Positions 12,380 through 23,321 of a stretch of DNA of 31,864 nucleotides are shown piece after piece (positions within the stretch are counted from its first letter, which is position 1; each line of letters starts with the position of its first letter). The notes below the pieces were generated by a model. That model was not told where the DNA came from. It saw only the letters and a list, made by a program, of their open reading frames with translations, and searched no databases. This stretch comes from Hymenoscyphus infarciens. Its lineage: Eukaryota; Ascomycota; Leotiomycetes; Helotiales; Helotiaceae. Position numbers and translations under genes: made by a program. The DNA lies in assembly GCA_001414345.1 (NCBI GenBank), contig LLCB01000475.1:1-31864 (forward strand), read 5' to 3'.

Positions 12380-13035
12380 TTAAACTTAGAGATACCTAGG
12401 CCTAATTCTTATCTTATACTTTCTAATTATAGATATTTATCCTAGTAGATATTAGCCTAGGCTCTTAAACATCGTTTCTAAGGCAATCCTCTAGTATACT
12501 ATCATCTATAATATCTTTATACTAGTTATTATCCTAGTTATAATAAGTTACTAGGTTTATACTAGATAATATAGGAATTTAATTAATATAGAACTTTAGC
12601 TAATTCTAATCTCGTTTATTAAAAGTTAAGGACTTTATTCTATAGCTAGTATAGCTAGAGTATAAGACGCCTCTACTTATCCTAGAGTAATAGCAGTGCT
12701 AGGTTAAAGGAGGTATAGTAAAAGGGTTTAAAAGATATATCTATAGTAGAGAAAAATAAGTAAAGGACTATAAGTAGTAAGGTAGTAGGGTAAGAGGAAA
12801 AAGCTACCCTACTCTATAGAAGCGTTTAGCTAAGAAACTTGCTTATAGTAGTATATATAAGCAACGTCTATTCTTTTAGTAGGGAGGAATCTATAGCTAA
12901 GTAAAAGAGTAGTTAAGAGGCTAGAAGTTAAGTCTTACCTCTTATTTATTAAGTTTTTAAGATACTAAATAGTAAGATAAGCCAAGTTACTAGAAGAGCT
13001 ATAGTAGTAGTAAAAACTTTATTAAATATATATAT
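12380..13035 (+). pseudogene. Degraded coding frame ending at the copia LTR (relic G)
   Basis: The phase starting at 12,391 and 12,787 is open apart from TAG/TAA. It reads LLKVKDFIL near 12,620, VKGGIVKGFKRYIYSREK near 12,700, GKSYPTL near 12,796 and KRLAKKLAYSSIYKQRLFF near 12,822. It is markedly basic and runs almost to the left LTR at 13,041. The copia element may therefore have interrupted it, and the relic frame after the right LTR (23,826-25,360) is a candidate continuation. I cannot prove that join or name the product. Confidence 0.4.
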
Positions 13036-13040
13036 TAAAA

Positions 13041-13188
13041 TATTAAAAGAATAGTATAAGATTTAAGATAATTATATTACTTAAAGAGTATTCTAAAGCA
13101 GAATACTCTCTACTTATATATAAGAGTTTAAGAAGACTTATATTATATAATATATATAAATATTTAATACTTCTACTTAATCTAAATA
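13041..13188 (-). repeat. Left LTR of copia element (3' LTR, minus orientation)
   Basis: A block of about 130-150 bp beginning TATTAAAAGAAT recurs as a direct repeat at 23,322. Both copies begin with TA and can be read as ending in TA, which fits the canonical TG...CA ends after RIP. It contains a perfect hairpin, arms AGAGTATTCT (13,085-13,094) and AGAATACTCT (13,100-13,109) around a 5-nt loop. The inner edge is uncertain by about 20 bp, with possible ends near 13,169 or 13,188. No clear 5-bp target duplication survives in the flanks. Confidence 0.75.
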
Positions 13189-13599
13189 CTTCTAAATATA
13201 CTTTAAAAAACCTTTAACTAAAACCTTTAAAGAATAAAAAGCTAGAGAAGAATATATAGATATAAAAATAAAGTAAAGTTCTTCTAAAAGCTAATTTAAG
13301 ACGTTAATCTTATTCTTATTCTTCTTTTCTATATCTACTAAGACGTCTCTTATAATTAAGTTACCTAGTATAGTATCTCTCTCTATCTCTATATTATTTA
13401 TATAGTTATAGTTATCTAGAATATAATAGAAGTCTACTAGCTAGTCTAGTTGAACTTTAATATATTCTTTCGAATATATAAGAAGTCGTTTATACTTTAT
13501 CTTCTTATCTTGTTTTTTAAGAATATATTAGTACTAGGCTTAACTTTAACTTTTAGTAATTAATTAATACTAAGTAGATACTTAGTACTATTGTTTTTA

Positions 13600-14520
13600 A
13601 TACGTCTTTATATATTAGAGAAACGTTTAATTAAGAGTTCTCTATACTTAGTATATATAATATTAGCTAGCTTTATTAGTAAGAACTAAAGTATTATTTA
13701 GAGAGATTCTTTAGATATAGAGAATATCTAATATAGTAGTAATAATAGAGTATTAGAGCGACGACGCTTTAGAGATAGCTTAGTTTTAAGACTTAGTAGT
13801 TATATAATAGATAATAGTATATCTTCTATAGATTCGATTACTTTAAAAGCTTCTACTACTTCTATAGCTTCTATTACTTCTATAGCTTCTATTACTTCTA
13901 TAGCTTCTATTACTTCTATAGCTTCTATTACTTCTATAGCTTCGTTCTTAGTACTTTTATATCTAGAGTAGTTATTATAGGCCTATTTACTCTTAGAGTC
14001 GTTCTAGGCTAGAGTTACTAGAATAGATCTTCTTCTTTTTATAAGTTTATAAAGATAGAGAAAGAGTAACTTTATTTATTAGTACTCTAAGAGAGTAAGT
14101 ATAGTTATAGAGGTTATTCTAAGTATTAAAAGTAACTTATTTAAAATAAGCGACTTTAAAATAATTAAAGCTACTATTTTAAGTAGGTCTAGTTATTAGT
14201 AAAGTCTTAAATAAAGTAGCTTAAAATAGCTAGGTATCTTTTATCTAGGCTAGTATTACTTTTATTACTAATCTATATATTAAGATTTATTATATCTCTA
14301 TTCTTTTATATACTAAGTAGACTAGTAAACTAGATAATATTAGTATCTTAGTACTTAACCTTAGTATTAGAGTCTAGAGTAAGAAGTTATAAACTTATAA
14401 AAAGCTTTTATTTAATAACTATAACCTAGATATACTATAGTATATTAAGATATTATAGTTAGTTTATAGTAACCTAGAATTCTATCTAAGTAACTATAAA
14501 AGTAATAATAATATCTTAAG
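13600..14520 (+). pseudogene. Unidentified plus-strand relic inside the copia span
   Basis: The phase starting at 13,681 is free of stops from about 13,735 to 13,962 and then continues with TAG/TAA. It reads ERRRFRDSLVLRLSSYIIDN near 13,755, then the six-residue SITSIA repeats, then LFKISDFKIIKATILSRSSY near 14,137, and later a part where almost every stop would be a former Gln codon. It lies downstream of the copia RNase H, where a copia element needs no more coding sequence, and it runs on the opposite strand. It may be a second insertion, or captured host sequence. Family not recognised. Confidence 0.4.
13849..13943. repeat. 18-bp tandem repeat, four identical copies plus partials
   Basis: The unit TCTATAGCTTCTATTACT repeats exactly at 13,861, 13,879, 13,897 and 13,915, with a partial unit on each side. 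In the plus-strand relic frame it codes for the hexapeptide SIASIT. The four full copies are identical, so they expanded recently relative to the surrounding decay, or were altered by RIP in the same way at every copy. Confidence 0.92.
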
Positions 14521-15294
14521 ACTTATTTTAGTCTAAGCTAAAGATATATAATAAAGAAGAGAGAATACTTATTAAAATTAACTTATAAGTTTATCTTTTC
14601 CTACTTTATATAGTAGATAATAGAAGAGTATATAATCTAGTAGAGTAAGTATACTCTATTATAGCTACTATAAATCTTAGATATATAATACTAGATATTA
14701 TAACTAGTAGAGTTAGTTCTTAGACTTCTAAGTAATAGAAGTATTAAGTATTAAGTATTAATATTTACGAAGTTAAAGAAGAGTTTTTTTTAAAAGAGTA
14801 AATAGTTTTTAACTTCTTAAGAGTTATACTTAGAGTAGTTCTAGTGTTTAATATTTTAATTAGAGTAAGTTATAGAGTAGATATCTAAAAAGATATTTTA
14901 TAAATAATAGAGAGAGTTAATTATAAGATGTTTAGATATTTAGTATATATAACTAGTTAATCTAGTTATTAGTATAGTAGCTAGAGTACTAAGTAGCTAA
15001 CTATATAATATAAATTAGTTATTAGTCTTAGTAACTTAATCTCCTCTTATAATCTATATTATATAGTTATAGAACTTTTAAAAACTATAGTTAAAATTAT
15101 TATTTAGAAGCTAGATTTATTCTTTAATATCTAAAGTTATACTAGTATAAGTATAAAGAGTATATTTTATATTCTTCTTTTATTTTCTTTAAGATATTAG
15201 ATATAGCTTTATAGACTTTAAGTAGGTATAAGATAATAGCACTTTACTAGAGTCTTTAGACCTCTCTTCTTTTAATATCTATTAAGAATTAGAA

Positions 15295-16110
15295 CTTTTT
15301 AAGAGTATTTCTAAGAAGAGGCTTTATAAGTTTATTTACTACTTACTTTTTAGTACTAATAAATATAAGGTTTATATATCTCTTAGCTTAAACTTCTCTA
15401 ATCTTAGCGTCTTAGATACTAGTATATTTAGTATAATTATAATATATAGAGTTTCTTAAAAGTATTATAATCTCTTAATTATTATAAAGAAGTACTAGAG
15501 TAACTTATAGTTTAGTCTTTAGAATTAGTTAGTCTAGAAGACGTTATAGCTATATATATTTATTTATAGTACTTATCTCTCTTTTAAGCTCTACTTTATA
15601 TAAAGATAATAAGACTATAGTCTATCTTTTAAATAAATATAAAATAGTACTACTACTAATATTAAAGAGATATCTAGAAGTAAATTGTTAAGCTTTATAG
15701 TAGCTAGCCTAGTTAGTATCTAAGTAGCTTATAAGCTATTTTAACTTCTCTTAAATAACTAGGTTATAATTTATAGTACTCTTTAAATAATATATAATCC
15801 ATTTTACTACTATCTAATATTCGTCTATTAAATTAGATAAGAATCTACTAATAAGAGATACTAGGTAAGTAATATTAGATTAAGTCTTAAGTATAGTATA
15901 TATAAGAGAGCTAATAGCGAGTTAGTATTTTTATCTAAAGAGTTTTAATATATACTAATTTTAAGAAATATCTATAAAATAACTATTAGTCTTTATTAGT
16001 ATATAGTATATCTTTATATTAAGTATATTAAAGTCTTATAGTATTTTCTAAATATATAATTATTATTTTAATTAAAGTATTTAGTAGTTTCTATTATAAG
16101 TTATTATTAT
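15295..16110 (-). pseudogene. Copia RNase H relic (C-terminal end of Pol)
   Basis: On the minus strand, downstream of the reverse transcriptase, the order of features matches a copia RNase H. A VKWIIYYLKSTI-type motif lies near 15,800, a relic of the RRSTSGY motif (read as QFTSRYLFN after a stop) near 15,690, and the conserved LSSIEAE motif at about 15,590-15,610. A NNQ-type motif follows near 15,500 and the terminal KLIKPLLRNTLKKF near 15,310-15,345. This last piece marks the end of pol, about 2.1 kb before the left LTR. RNase H degrades the RNA template during reverse transcription. Many TAG/TAA stops abolish the frame. Confidence 0.8.
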
Positions 16111-16900
16111 ACTAAGATAGTAGACTACTAGACTAAGGTTTAATATTTTAAAGTAAGTACTTAGTACTAATTTTATCTTATTAATTTCCTTTAATAAACC
16201 TCTATTAATAAGAAAATTATTAAAATAAGCTATAATAATAATATTCTTATAATAGAAAACACTTGAATTAATATTAAGAGATTTAAATACTAGAGTTTTA
16301 AGAAATCTATAAAAAGTATTATATAAGATCTTAGATAATATCTTTTTAATTTTATATACTTTTATATTATTCTCTCTACTATTTAGAAGCTTTATATAAA
16401 CCTCTTCTTTAATAATTTTATATAAGAAAGTAGTTTTTATATCTATTTACTTAATTTCCTAGTTTAGAGTAGTAACGAGTATAAATATAAGTTTATAGTT
16501 TATAGGTTTTATAACCTTTCTTTATTAGAGGTATTAGTCTCTTTATCTTCTATTATTAGTATATTCTACTAGTTATTAAGCTTCTAGTATATAACTATTC
16601 TTTCTTATACTTATATATTTCTTTCTTAATTAGCTTTATAATAGCTTTAGTAGTATCTCTAGTAGCTTCTTTAATTTTAAATATAAGCTTAATTATTATT
16701 ATAATACTTACTAACTTACTTTATTCTTATATCTATTATTAATTAGAATCTACTTTATTAAGTTATTAGTCTAAAATAACTTTAAAAATAAGAACTTTTA
16801 CTACTAATTCTTTCTTATATAAGTTAACTTATATCTTATTAATAGAAATCGTATTAGTTTTAACGATTTTCTTATTAGTAGTTTAAATCTATTTATTATT
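16110..16900 (-). pseudogene. Copia reverse transcriptase relic
   Basis: Minus-strand reading gives the fungal copia RT signature: PINYKLIFILVTTLN near 16,480, IDIKTTFLY near 16,430, IKEEVYIKLLNSRENNIK near 16,410, FLKTLVFKSLNINSSVFYYK near 16,290, and then the catalytic region. The Y-x-D-D motif lies at 16,216-16,227 and reads Y-F-N-N. Each Asp-to-Asn change is a GAT-to-AAT change, which on the opposite strand is C-to-T in a CpA, exactly what RIP produces. The N-terminal edge is unclear because the nested LINE begins around 16.9-17.1 kb. Confidence 0.87.
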
Positions 16901-17399
16901 ATCTCTTAGCTAGTAAAGTCGAAATCTCTATCTATTTATAGTACTAGCTACGAACCTAGAATTAAGCGAAAGTAATATAATCTTAGAGCTTAAGAGATAC
17001 TCTTATAACTTAGTTAGAGCTAGTAGAGAGCGTTATAGTAATCTAGTAAGAGTATTACAACGTAGCTTTACTAGAATAGAGGAATAGTAGCTAATACTAC
17101 TAGTATTTAAAAACTATTTAACTATCTAATTCTCTACTTTATAACTAAGTATATCTTTAATATTTATATAGTTAGATTTCTAAGTAGTACTAACTATATT
17201 AGATAGATAGAGTACTTCTAGAGTAGTATTTATAGAGTTTTTATAATTAATAAAAATAGAGGTATACTAGTTAGTATAGGTTCTTACTATAGAACTAATA
17301 AGTATAGCCTTCCTTTTATAATAGTCGACTTATATAAAGAAGAAAGTAGAGTATCTATTAAAGAAAGAAGTATAAAGAAGAGTTATACTCTATATAGGT

Positions 17400-19920
17400 T
17401 AATAAGCTTAGAAGAGATAGTAAAGAGCTAGGATCTTATATAAGTAAGAAGAGATAAATAGAGGGAAATAGTTTAAATAGAGGTCTCTCTCCTCTTTTCT
17501 TAACCCTTCTATTTAGGTAGGAGAATATTCTTAAGAAGAGCTTATATAAGTAGAGAAGAACTGCTATTAATATAGGCTTAATAATAATCTATAAATTACT
17601 TACGAATATAATACTAGCTCTCTCTTTACTTTTATACCTAGAAACACGATTTTATAATATATAAGATAGAAAGGCTAGCTTACTTTATATAAATAGGGCT
17701 TAGAGACTAAACTAATAAAAGGCTAGAGATTAGAAGTATATAGAGAAAATAGAAGCTTTGCTTTAATTAGTAGAATAGAAATATATAGAGTATATTACCT
17801 AGCTAGAGATATACTCTATATAAATCCTATAAGGTATAGTCGACTTTACTAGAGTAGTAGAGATATAGTAGAGTATTATAAAGAAGAGTTAAACCTCTAG
17901 AGTAAGGTATATAATAGTAGTAATAGAAAGAGAATAGTGATTTATTACTTTATATAATACTATCTATATAGTTTAAGAGAACGAAAGCGTATATTAGTCT
18001 ATAAGAGAGTATAAAGTATAACTAGCTAGTTAGCTATTTATAGGCTTAAGAAGTAAACTATAAAGGAGACGTAGATAGAGAGAATTTGTCCTTCTCTCTT
18101 CTAAACTTAGAAGGCGAAATATAAGAGAAAAGTGTTATAGAGGCTCTTATATAGGTAGAGTATACTTAACTCTACTATATATTTAGAAGAAACCTATAGT
18201 ATAGATACTAGTAAAAAATATATATCTTTTATTAATAGAGCTAGTGATTAGAATAGTAATAGAGAGTATATATATAGTCTAGGAAAATAAGAGCTACGCG
18301 TCTCTAGTTTAACTAGACATAGTAAGAGCTTTCGACTAAGTAGACTATATATAGCTACTTTATACGTTAAGAGAGAAGGAGGTTCTATAGTAAATAGTAA
18401 TATAAATAAAGAGCTTCCTTTTTAAATAAAAAGCTACGCTATTCTTTAATAAATAATTAGTAGATAAAAGAAACCTTAAATAAAGTATCTTATAAGAATT
18501 AGTACTATTACTAATACTAGTTATCCTCTTTACTTTAATACTATATAAGAACCTAGTAAGAATTAATAAGCTTATTATAATAGACTTTATAGATAATATA
18601 AACCTATTTATAATATTAAAAAGTATAATAGTAAACTATAAAATACTTAAGATAGTTTAGAGAGTATATAATAAGTAGGTAAATAAGTAAGAGATAGCTT
18701 TTAGCTTAGAAAAGATAGTACTTATATACTTTATAAGAATAAGAGTACTATAGAGAAAGATAGTCTATTTTAAAGAGATAAGGCTTATACTAGTTAAGTA
18801 TATAAGATTTCTAGAAGTAGAGCTTAATAGGAAACTAAACTAGAAGGTATACTAAGAAAGAGTCTAGAAAAAGCTTATAATATAGACTTTTATACTTATA
18901 AGACTTACTAGAAAAATATAGAGAGTAGACTATTACTAAGTAAGGTAGATATATATAGTAGTAATAAGAAGTATAATAGTATATAAAGTATTAGTATAGT
19001 ACTATACTATACTAAAAGGAGAGAATATAAACAGAATAGTAAGAAACTTCTCTATATAATAATTAGAATACTTATAAGTAGTAATAGAGGCGTATAGAGC
19101 TACTCTAGTTTAGAGCCTAGAAGTTAAAGTAGACTATATACTAATTAACTTATATCTTAACTTATAAGTAGTTACTTTTAAGAGGAAGTTTTAAAGGTTT
19201 AAACTAGAGGAACTAATCTAGAATAATTATAGATATATAATAATATAGCTAAAGAGAAGAAGAAGAGGTAGACTAATAAAGGCAAGGAAAGTAATACTAT
19301 ATTTATAGATAGTAAGATAGAAGTAAGAAGGAGAGTAAGAAGTAGAAGAAGTAGGATTTAAATATAATACTACGCTTATAGAATAAAAGAACTACCTAGA
19401 GACTTAAAAGAGAAGAACTTAAGAGAGAAACTTAATATAATATATAGAAGCGTTAGATAAAGTAGACCTAGATAAGTAAGAGCTATAAAAGGTCTATAAG
19501 AGGCTTACTAAAGTAAAGAGCTCGCTACTTATCTAAGTATAAATAAAGATAATAGAACTAAATACCTTCCTCTTTATAAGAAGGGTACTAAATAAGGTTA
19601 TATTATAATATATCTATATAAGTAGTAAAGAGATAGTAGAACACCTAGTTCTATTTTACTAGGATATTCTATAAGAAAGAGACGTGCTTATAAGAGCTTT
19701 AGAGAAGAGGATTAGAGATCTATAAGAGCTAAAAGAGGTACTAGTAGATAGGAAACTAGTACTAAGAGTAACTACTTAGCTACTTAAGCTAGAGAGACTC
19801 TAGAAGTATAAGCTAGTACTAGAATTACTTAAGAAGAGAGAGAAGAGTAAGAAAGAGGTAAAAGAAAAAGAGGAATAGAAAGAGAAAGCTAAAGTACGCT
19901 AGAAGGTAAGATCTTAGCTT
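17400..19920 (+). pseudogene. LINE reverse transcriptase (ORF2) relic
   Basis: One phase (codons at 17,401, 18,331, 18,586 and 19,636) holds for 2.5 kb with only TAG/TAA stops. The RT core includes LDIVRAFD at about 18,313-18,336, IKSFLFK near 18,400, LVILFTLILYKNLVRINKLI near 18,520 and the catalytic F-x-D-D at 18,586-18,597, which reads F-I-D-N. Then come FLEVELNRKLN near 18,810 and the IYIVVIRSIIVYSISIVLYY segment near 18,950. The C-terminal part has EHLVLFY near 19,640 and a highly charged tail ending in repeated KEK/EEK near 19,860. The layout matches fungal Tad1-type LINE ORF2 proteins. The loss of the second Asp fits RIP of CpA on the minus strand. Confidence 0.86.
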
Positions 19921-20186
19921 TGATAATTCTAGAGATAAATATATCTCTTATACTACTAATATATATCTTAGTAGAGTAAACACGCTAACCTACTATACCT
20001 CTCTACTATATTACTAAGTCGAAGAGATAAGCTCTAAATAGATAGTAGTAGGAATTAAAGAAAAGAAGAATTATACTTATAAGAAAGCTTAAAAGACGAA
20101 GAAGAATAAGCTAAAAGGCTATATAAACTAGAATAGAAGATATACTACTTACTCTTAAAGCTCGGCCTATAGCTTATATAGTATAA

Positions 20187-20206
20187 GAATAATAATAATA
20201 ATAATA
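20187..20206 (+). repeat. AAT trinucleotide tail at the LINE/copia junction
   Basis: A run of AAT/ATA trinucleotides marks the change from the plus-strand LINE relic to the minus-strand copia integrase relic. LINE elements commonly end in poly-A or short simple repeats made during target-primed reverse transcription, so this is the likely 3' end. RIP could have altered the original tail. Confidence 0.6.
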
Positions 20207-21300
20207 TTATTATCTCTTTTATAGCTTATTAGATATCTAGAGAATATTTAAGCTTTTTTAAACTTACTCTTTTTAAGCTTCTTTTTAAGAACTATATACT
20301 ATAACTCTATAATTCTTAAATAATTAATATAAGAGTAAGAGCTAGTAATAGTTTTAAAGAAGGAAATTTTAATAGCTATTTAAATACGTTTTTAGTAAAA
20401 ATAAATAGAGGTTTCTAGTATTTTAAGCTAAAGATAATTAATATAAAAGTTAGAATAATACTTTCTTATTATCTCTACTATTTACTATAAGGTTTAGTTT
20501 AGGCGTTTAATAGCTTTATTTATCTTAGGATTATTTAAGACTATAGTTTTAAGTATAATATCTTCTTTCTTAAAATATTTACTAAGAGTAGTACTATTAT
20601 ATTTATAAATATAATAGATTTATTATTTAAAGCGTTTATAAGTAGCTCTATATTTCTTAAAATAAGCTAATATACTACTTTTATATTTTATATTATAAGC
20701 TTTAACGTCTCTTATTTTATTATAATAAAAGTATATCTAGTATTAAAAACTAAATAGCCTAGGTTTTAAAAGTCTTATAACGTCTATATATACTAGTTCT
20801 ATAGATTATCGTCTAGGTTCTATATAGTCTAAGTAAGAGACTGATTTTATATATCTTTTTATTTATACTATAAGATCTCTTATAAAGTATCTTAGTTACT
20901 TTATTACTTATATACTCTAAGTAAATATACTAAGTTATATTTACTAGTTTATTATTATAAGCGATCTAGGCTTTAAGTAAAACTTTAGAGTATAAATAAG
21001 AGTATAGTAAGAGTCTATAATAGCTAAAAGGTACTAGAAGTTCTTTATACTCTATAGACTAAATTAGTATAGTATTAGAAAGCTTATCTAGTATTAATAT
21101 CTAAAGATTACTTTTAATAGTAAGTTTATAGATATATAAGGTTTTAGTATTTAATAAGGTTTAGATATAACTATATACTCTTTATAGATCTACTTAAAGT
21201 CTTTTATTAAGTAGTTAGAAGAAGAAAAGGAGATTAGCTCTTAGAGTAGAATAATAGAATATATTAGAGAGTTATAGAGTCTATAGTCTTCTTTCTATTT
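20205..21300 (-). pseudogene. Copia integrase relic
   Basis: The minus strand carries LNNPKINKAIKRLN at about 20,497-20,540, the copia integrase catalytic-core region equivalent to the NPQQNG-x-AER-N motif. It is followed by a stretch ending in the NRTP-equivalent near 20,400. Downstream is the conserved end of the domain, with YIVLKKKLKKSKFKKA and then LISYKRDNNI by 20,210. Upstream, near 20,950-21,030, YSYLYSKVLLKA fits the start of the core. Integrase inserts the cDNA into the host genome. The reading stops at the LINE, which shows where the copia ORF was split. TAG/TAA stops are frequent. Confidence 0.78.
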
Positions 21301-21699
21301 CTATAACTAACTTTACTATTCTTTTAGAGATAATAAGTAATACTACTCTTTTAATATCTTCTACTACTTATAGTTTACTAAGGTCTACTAGCTCTAAGTA
21401 TATAAAAAGCGACTTTAAGTAATAGATAGATTTAGAGTACTTACTATTAATAATCTACTTTTATTATAAAGTACTAGATATTAAAGCTTATAATACTTTA
21501 AGATTAGAGATTAGATCTACTATTTAACTTTAATAAGAGATAGAGTAATAATCTACTTTATTATTACTAATAAGTATTACTATAGTTACTATTTCTATAC
21601 TCTTAGTTTTTAGTCTCTTCTAATTATAGTCTTCTTATAAATAAGAACACTTCTTATATTTAGTAGCTTTAATAACTACTTTATTAGGTATTCGTTTAT

Positions 21700-23300
21700 T
21701 ATAAGCTAGCTTTAAGTAAGAATATTTCTTAATATAGTTTACTTCTAGATAATATATCTTACTATAGTAAGTATATTTTAAAAGACTTTCGTTTTACTTC
21801 TAAGCTAATATACTAATTATAGTATTACTAGTTTTAGTATTTATATATTATTTCTTCTTCTATACTATAGCTATAAGTTTAAAAACTAGAGTAATAAGTC
21901 TAGTATTATTAACGTAGTTATAGGTTTAAGCCTAGTATCTCTTAAAGATATTATAAGCTAGTAAGAAACTAACTATATATAAGTAACTAAACTAAGAGTT
22001 TAGTAGTTTAGTTTTAGAAGTAATAAGAGAAAGTTTATAATTAATTTATAAGAAGTAGAAGTTATATTCTTAGATTAAGTTAAATCTATCTAGTCTTAGT
22101 AAGAGAAGTTCTTTAATAACTTAATTAAATTTAGCTAATCTCTTAAAGTAAAAATAGTCTTTAAGCTTAATAAGAATAAGTAAGATATTATTAGAATTGT
22201 TTTAGATATAATTTTAAGCTAGAAAGCTATACTTACTTTAAATTATTTATAATCTAATATCTAAGAATTTAACTTATTCTCTATTCTTCTTTTTATACTC
22301 TTCTTTTTCTATTACTATTAATATAAGAATAGTAGCTTATCTAGAATCTATAGCCTATACTACTAAGAGAATATTACGTTATTACTTCTTATAAGTAATA
22401 AGTTATTTATAGTAGTAATTCTTAATATAGAGACTATTAATAACTTATCTCTTTTATTTAGTTTAGTTAGCTTTATTAAGTTTTTAGATATTCTTTTAAG
22501 TCTTATTTTTAGTAGATATAATTAAGAAGAGCTAGATAGATAAGAAGTAGAGATAGAAGAATTAAGAGTAAAAGATAAAAGCTCTTTAGTATAAAGTCTA
22601 AAGATGTTTTTAAAGCTTAGTAAAGGAAGTTCGTTTTTTAATAAGAATATTTTAATAGTATCTAAGCTAGTATTAGTTTCAGTTTTAGTTTTAGATTCTA
22701 GATTAGAAGATATATAGTTAGAGTCTTTAAGTAGATTATCTTTATAAAAGTATTTAAAGTTAGTTTAAAAAAGAGTTTAAGTATAATAGAGAAAAAGATT
22801 AGATCTAGAGTATAATATAGATGATTATTATCTTATCTTCTTTATTACTTAGTAGACTAGAAAGCGTTTTCTTAAAACTACTTCTAATCTCTCTTAAGTT
22901 ATCTTAAATTAGCTTTTAGTAATCTCTTAAGACTTTATTTCTTTTAATATATTTATTTTAAACTTTTTACTTATATTAATCTAAATTTATAAACTATTAA
23001 GCTATATATTAAGAAGCTAGTATTTTATACTTTATTAAGATTATTAAAGTTTTTACTATAAAGAAGCTATATAAGCTAGACTAGAGATAAACCTAGTATT
23101 TTAGTACTTAAATATCTTAGTACTTTTATTATAATATATATAAAGATAAGTTAGAGAGTAGTAATACTAGGTATAATAGATATAAGAGATTCTATTTATT
23201 TAAATTATAATAAGTTATATATCTATTAGTAGAATACGCTTATACTAAGTTAAGAAACTTATTTAAAGACTTAGTAGTAATTTAATTAATAAGTTTAGAG
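21700..23300 (-). pseudogene. Copia gag region relic with CCHC-type knuckle
   Basis: Between the right LTR and the integrase the minus strand should hold gag and protease. At 21,734-21,775 it reads YTYYSKIYYLEVNY, followed by IKKYSYLK. The tyrosines at positions 1, 4, 9 and 14 have exactly the C-x2-C-x4-H-x4-C spacing of a retroelement zinc knuckle. Each Cys (TGY) or His (CAY) codon would become a Tyr (TAY) codon by one RIP change. The rest of gag is too degraded for me to outline, and I could not locate the protease active site. Confidence 0.7.
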
Positions 23301-23321
23301 TAGAATTCTAAGCTTATAATC

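Larger units (their letters stand above)
16950..20210 (+). mobile_element. Nested LINE (Tad1-like non-LTR retrotransposon), 5' end unclear
   Basis: A plus-strand non-LTR reverse transcriptase relic lies between the copia integrase, which reads up to about 20,205 on the minus strand, and the copia reverse transcriptase, which starts by about 16,900. It therefore interrupts copia pol. The body ends in AGAATAATAATAATAATAAT at about 20,186-20,205, a short trinucleotide tail of the kind seen at LINE 3' ends. From 17,080 to 17,460 one phase is fairly open, and from about 17,400 the RT phase takes over. I could not recognise the apurinic-type endonuclease expected upstream, so the copy is probably 5'-truncated. 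Confidence 0.8.

Noticed and set aside
7700..13035. Telomere-linked RecQ helicase or Helitron
   Set aside because: The size and possible subtelomeric setting are suggestive, but I find no helicase motif, zinc-finger cluster or Rep motif, so naming it would be a guess.
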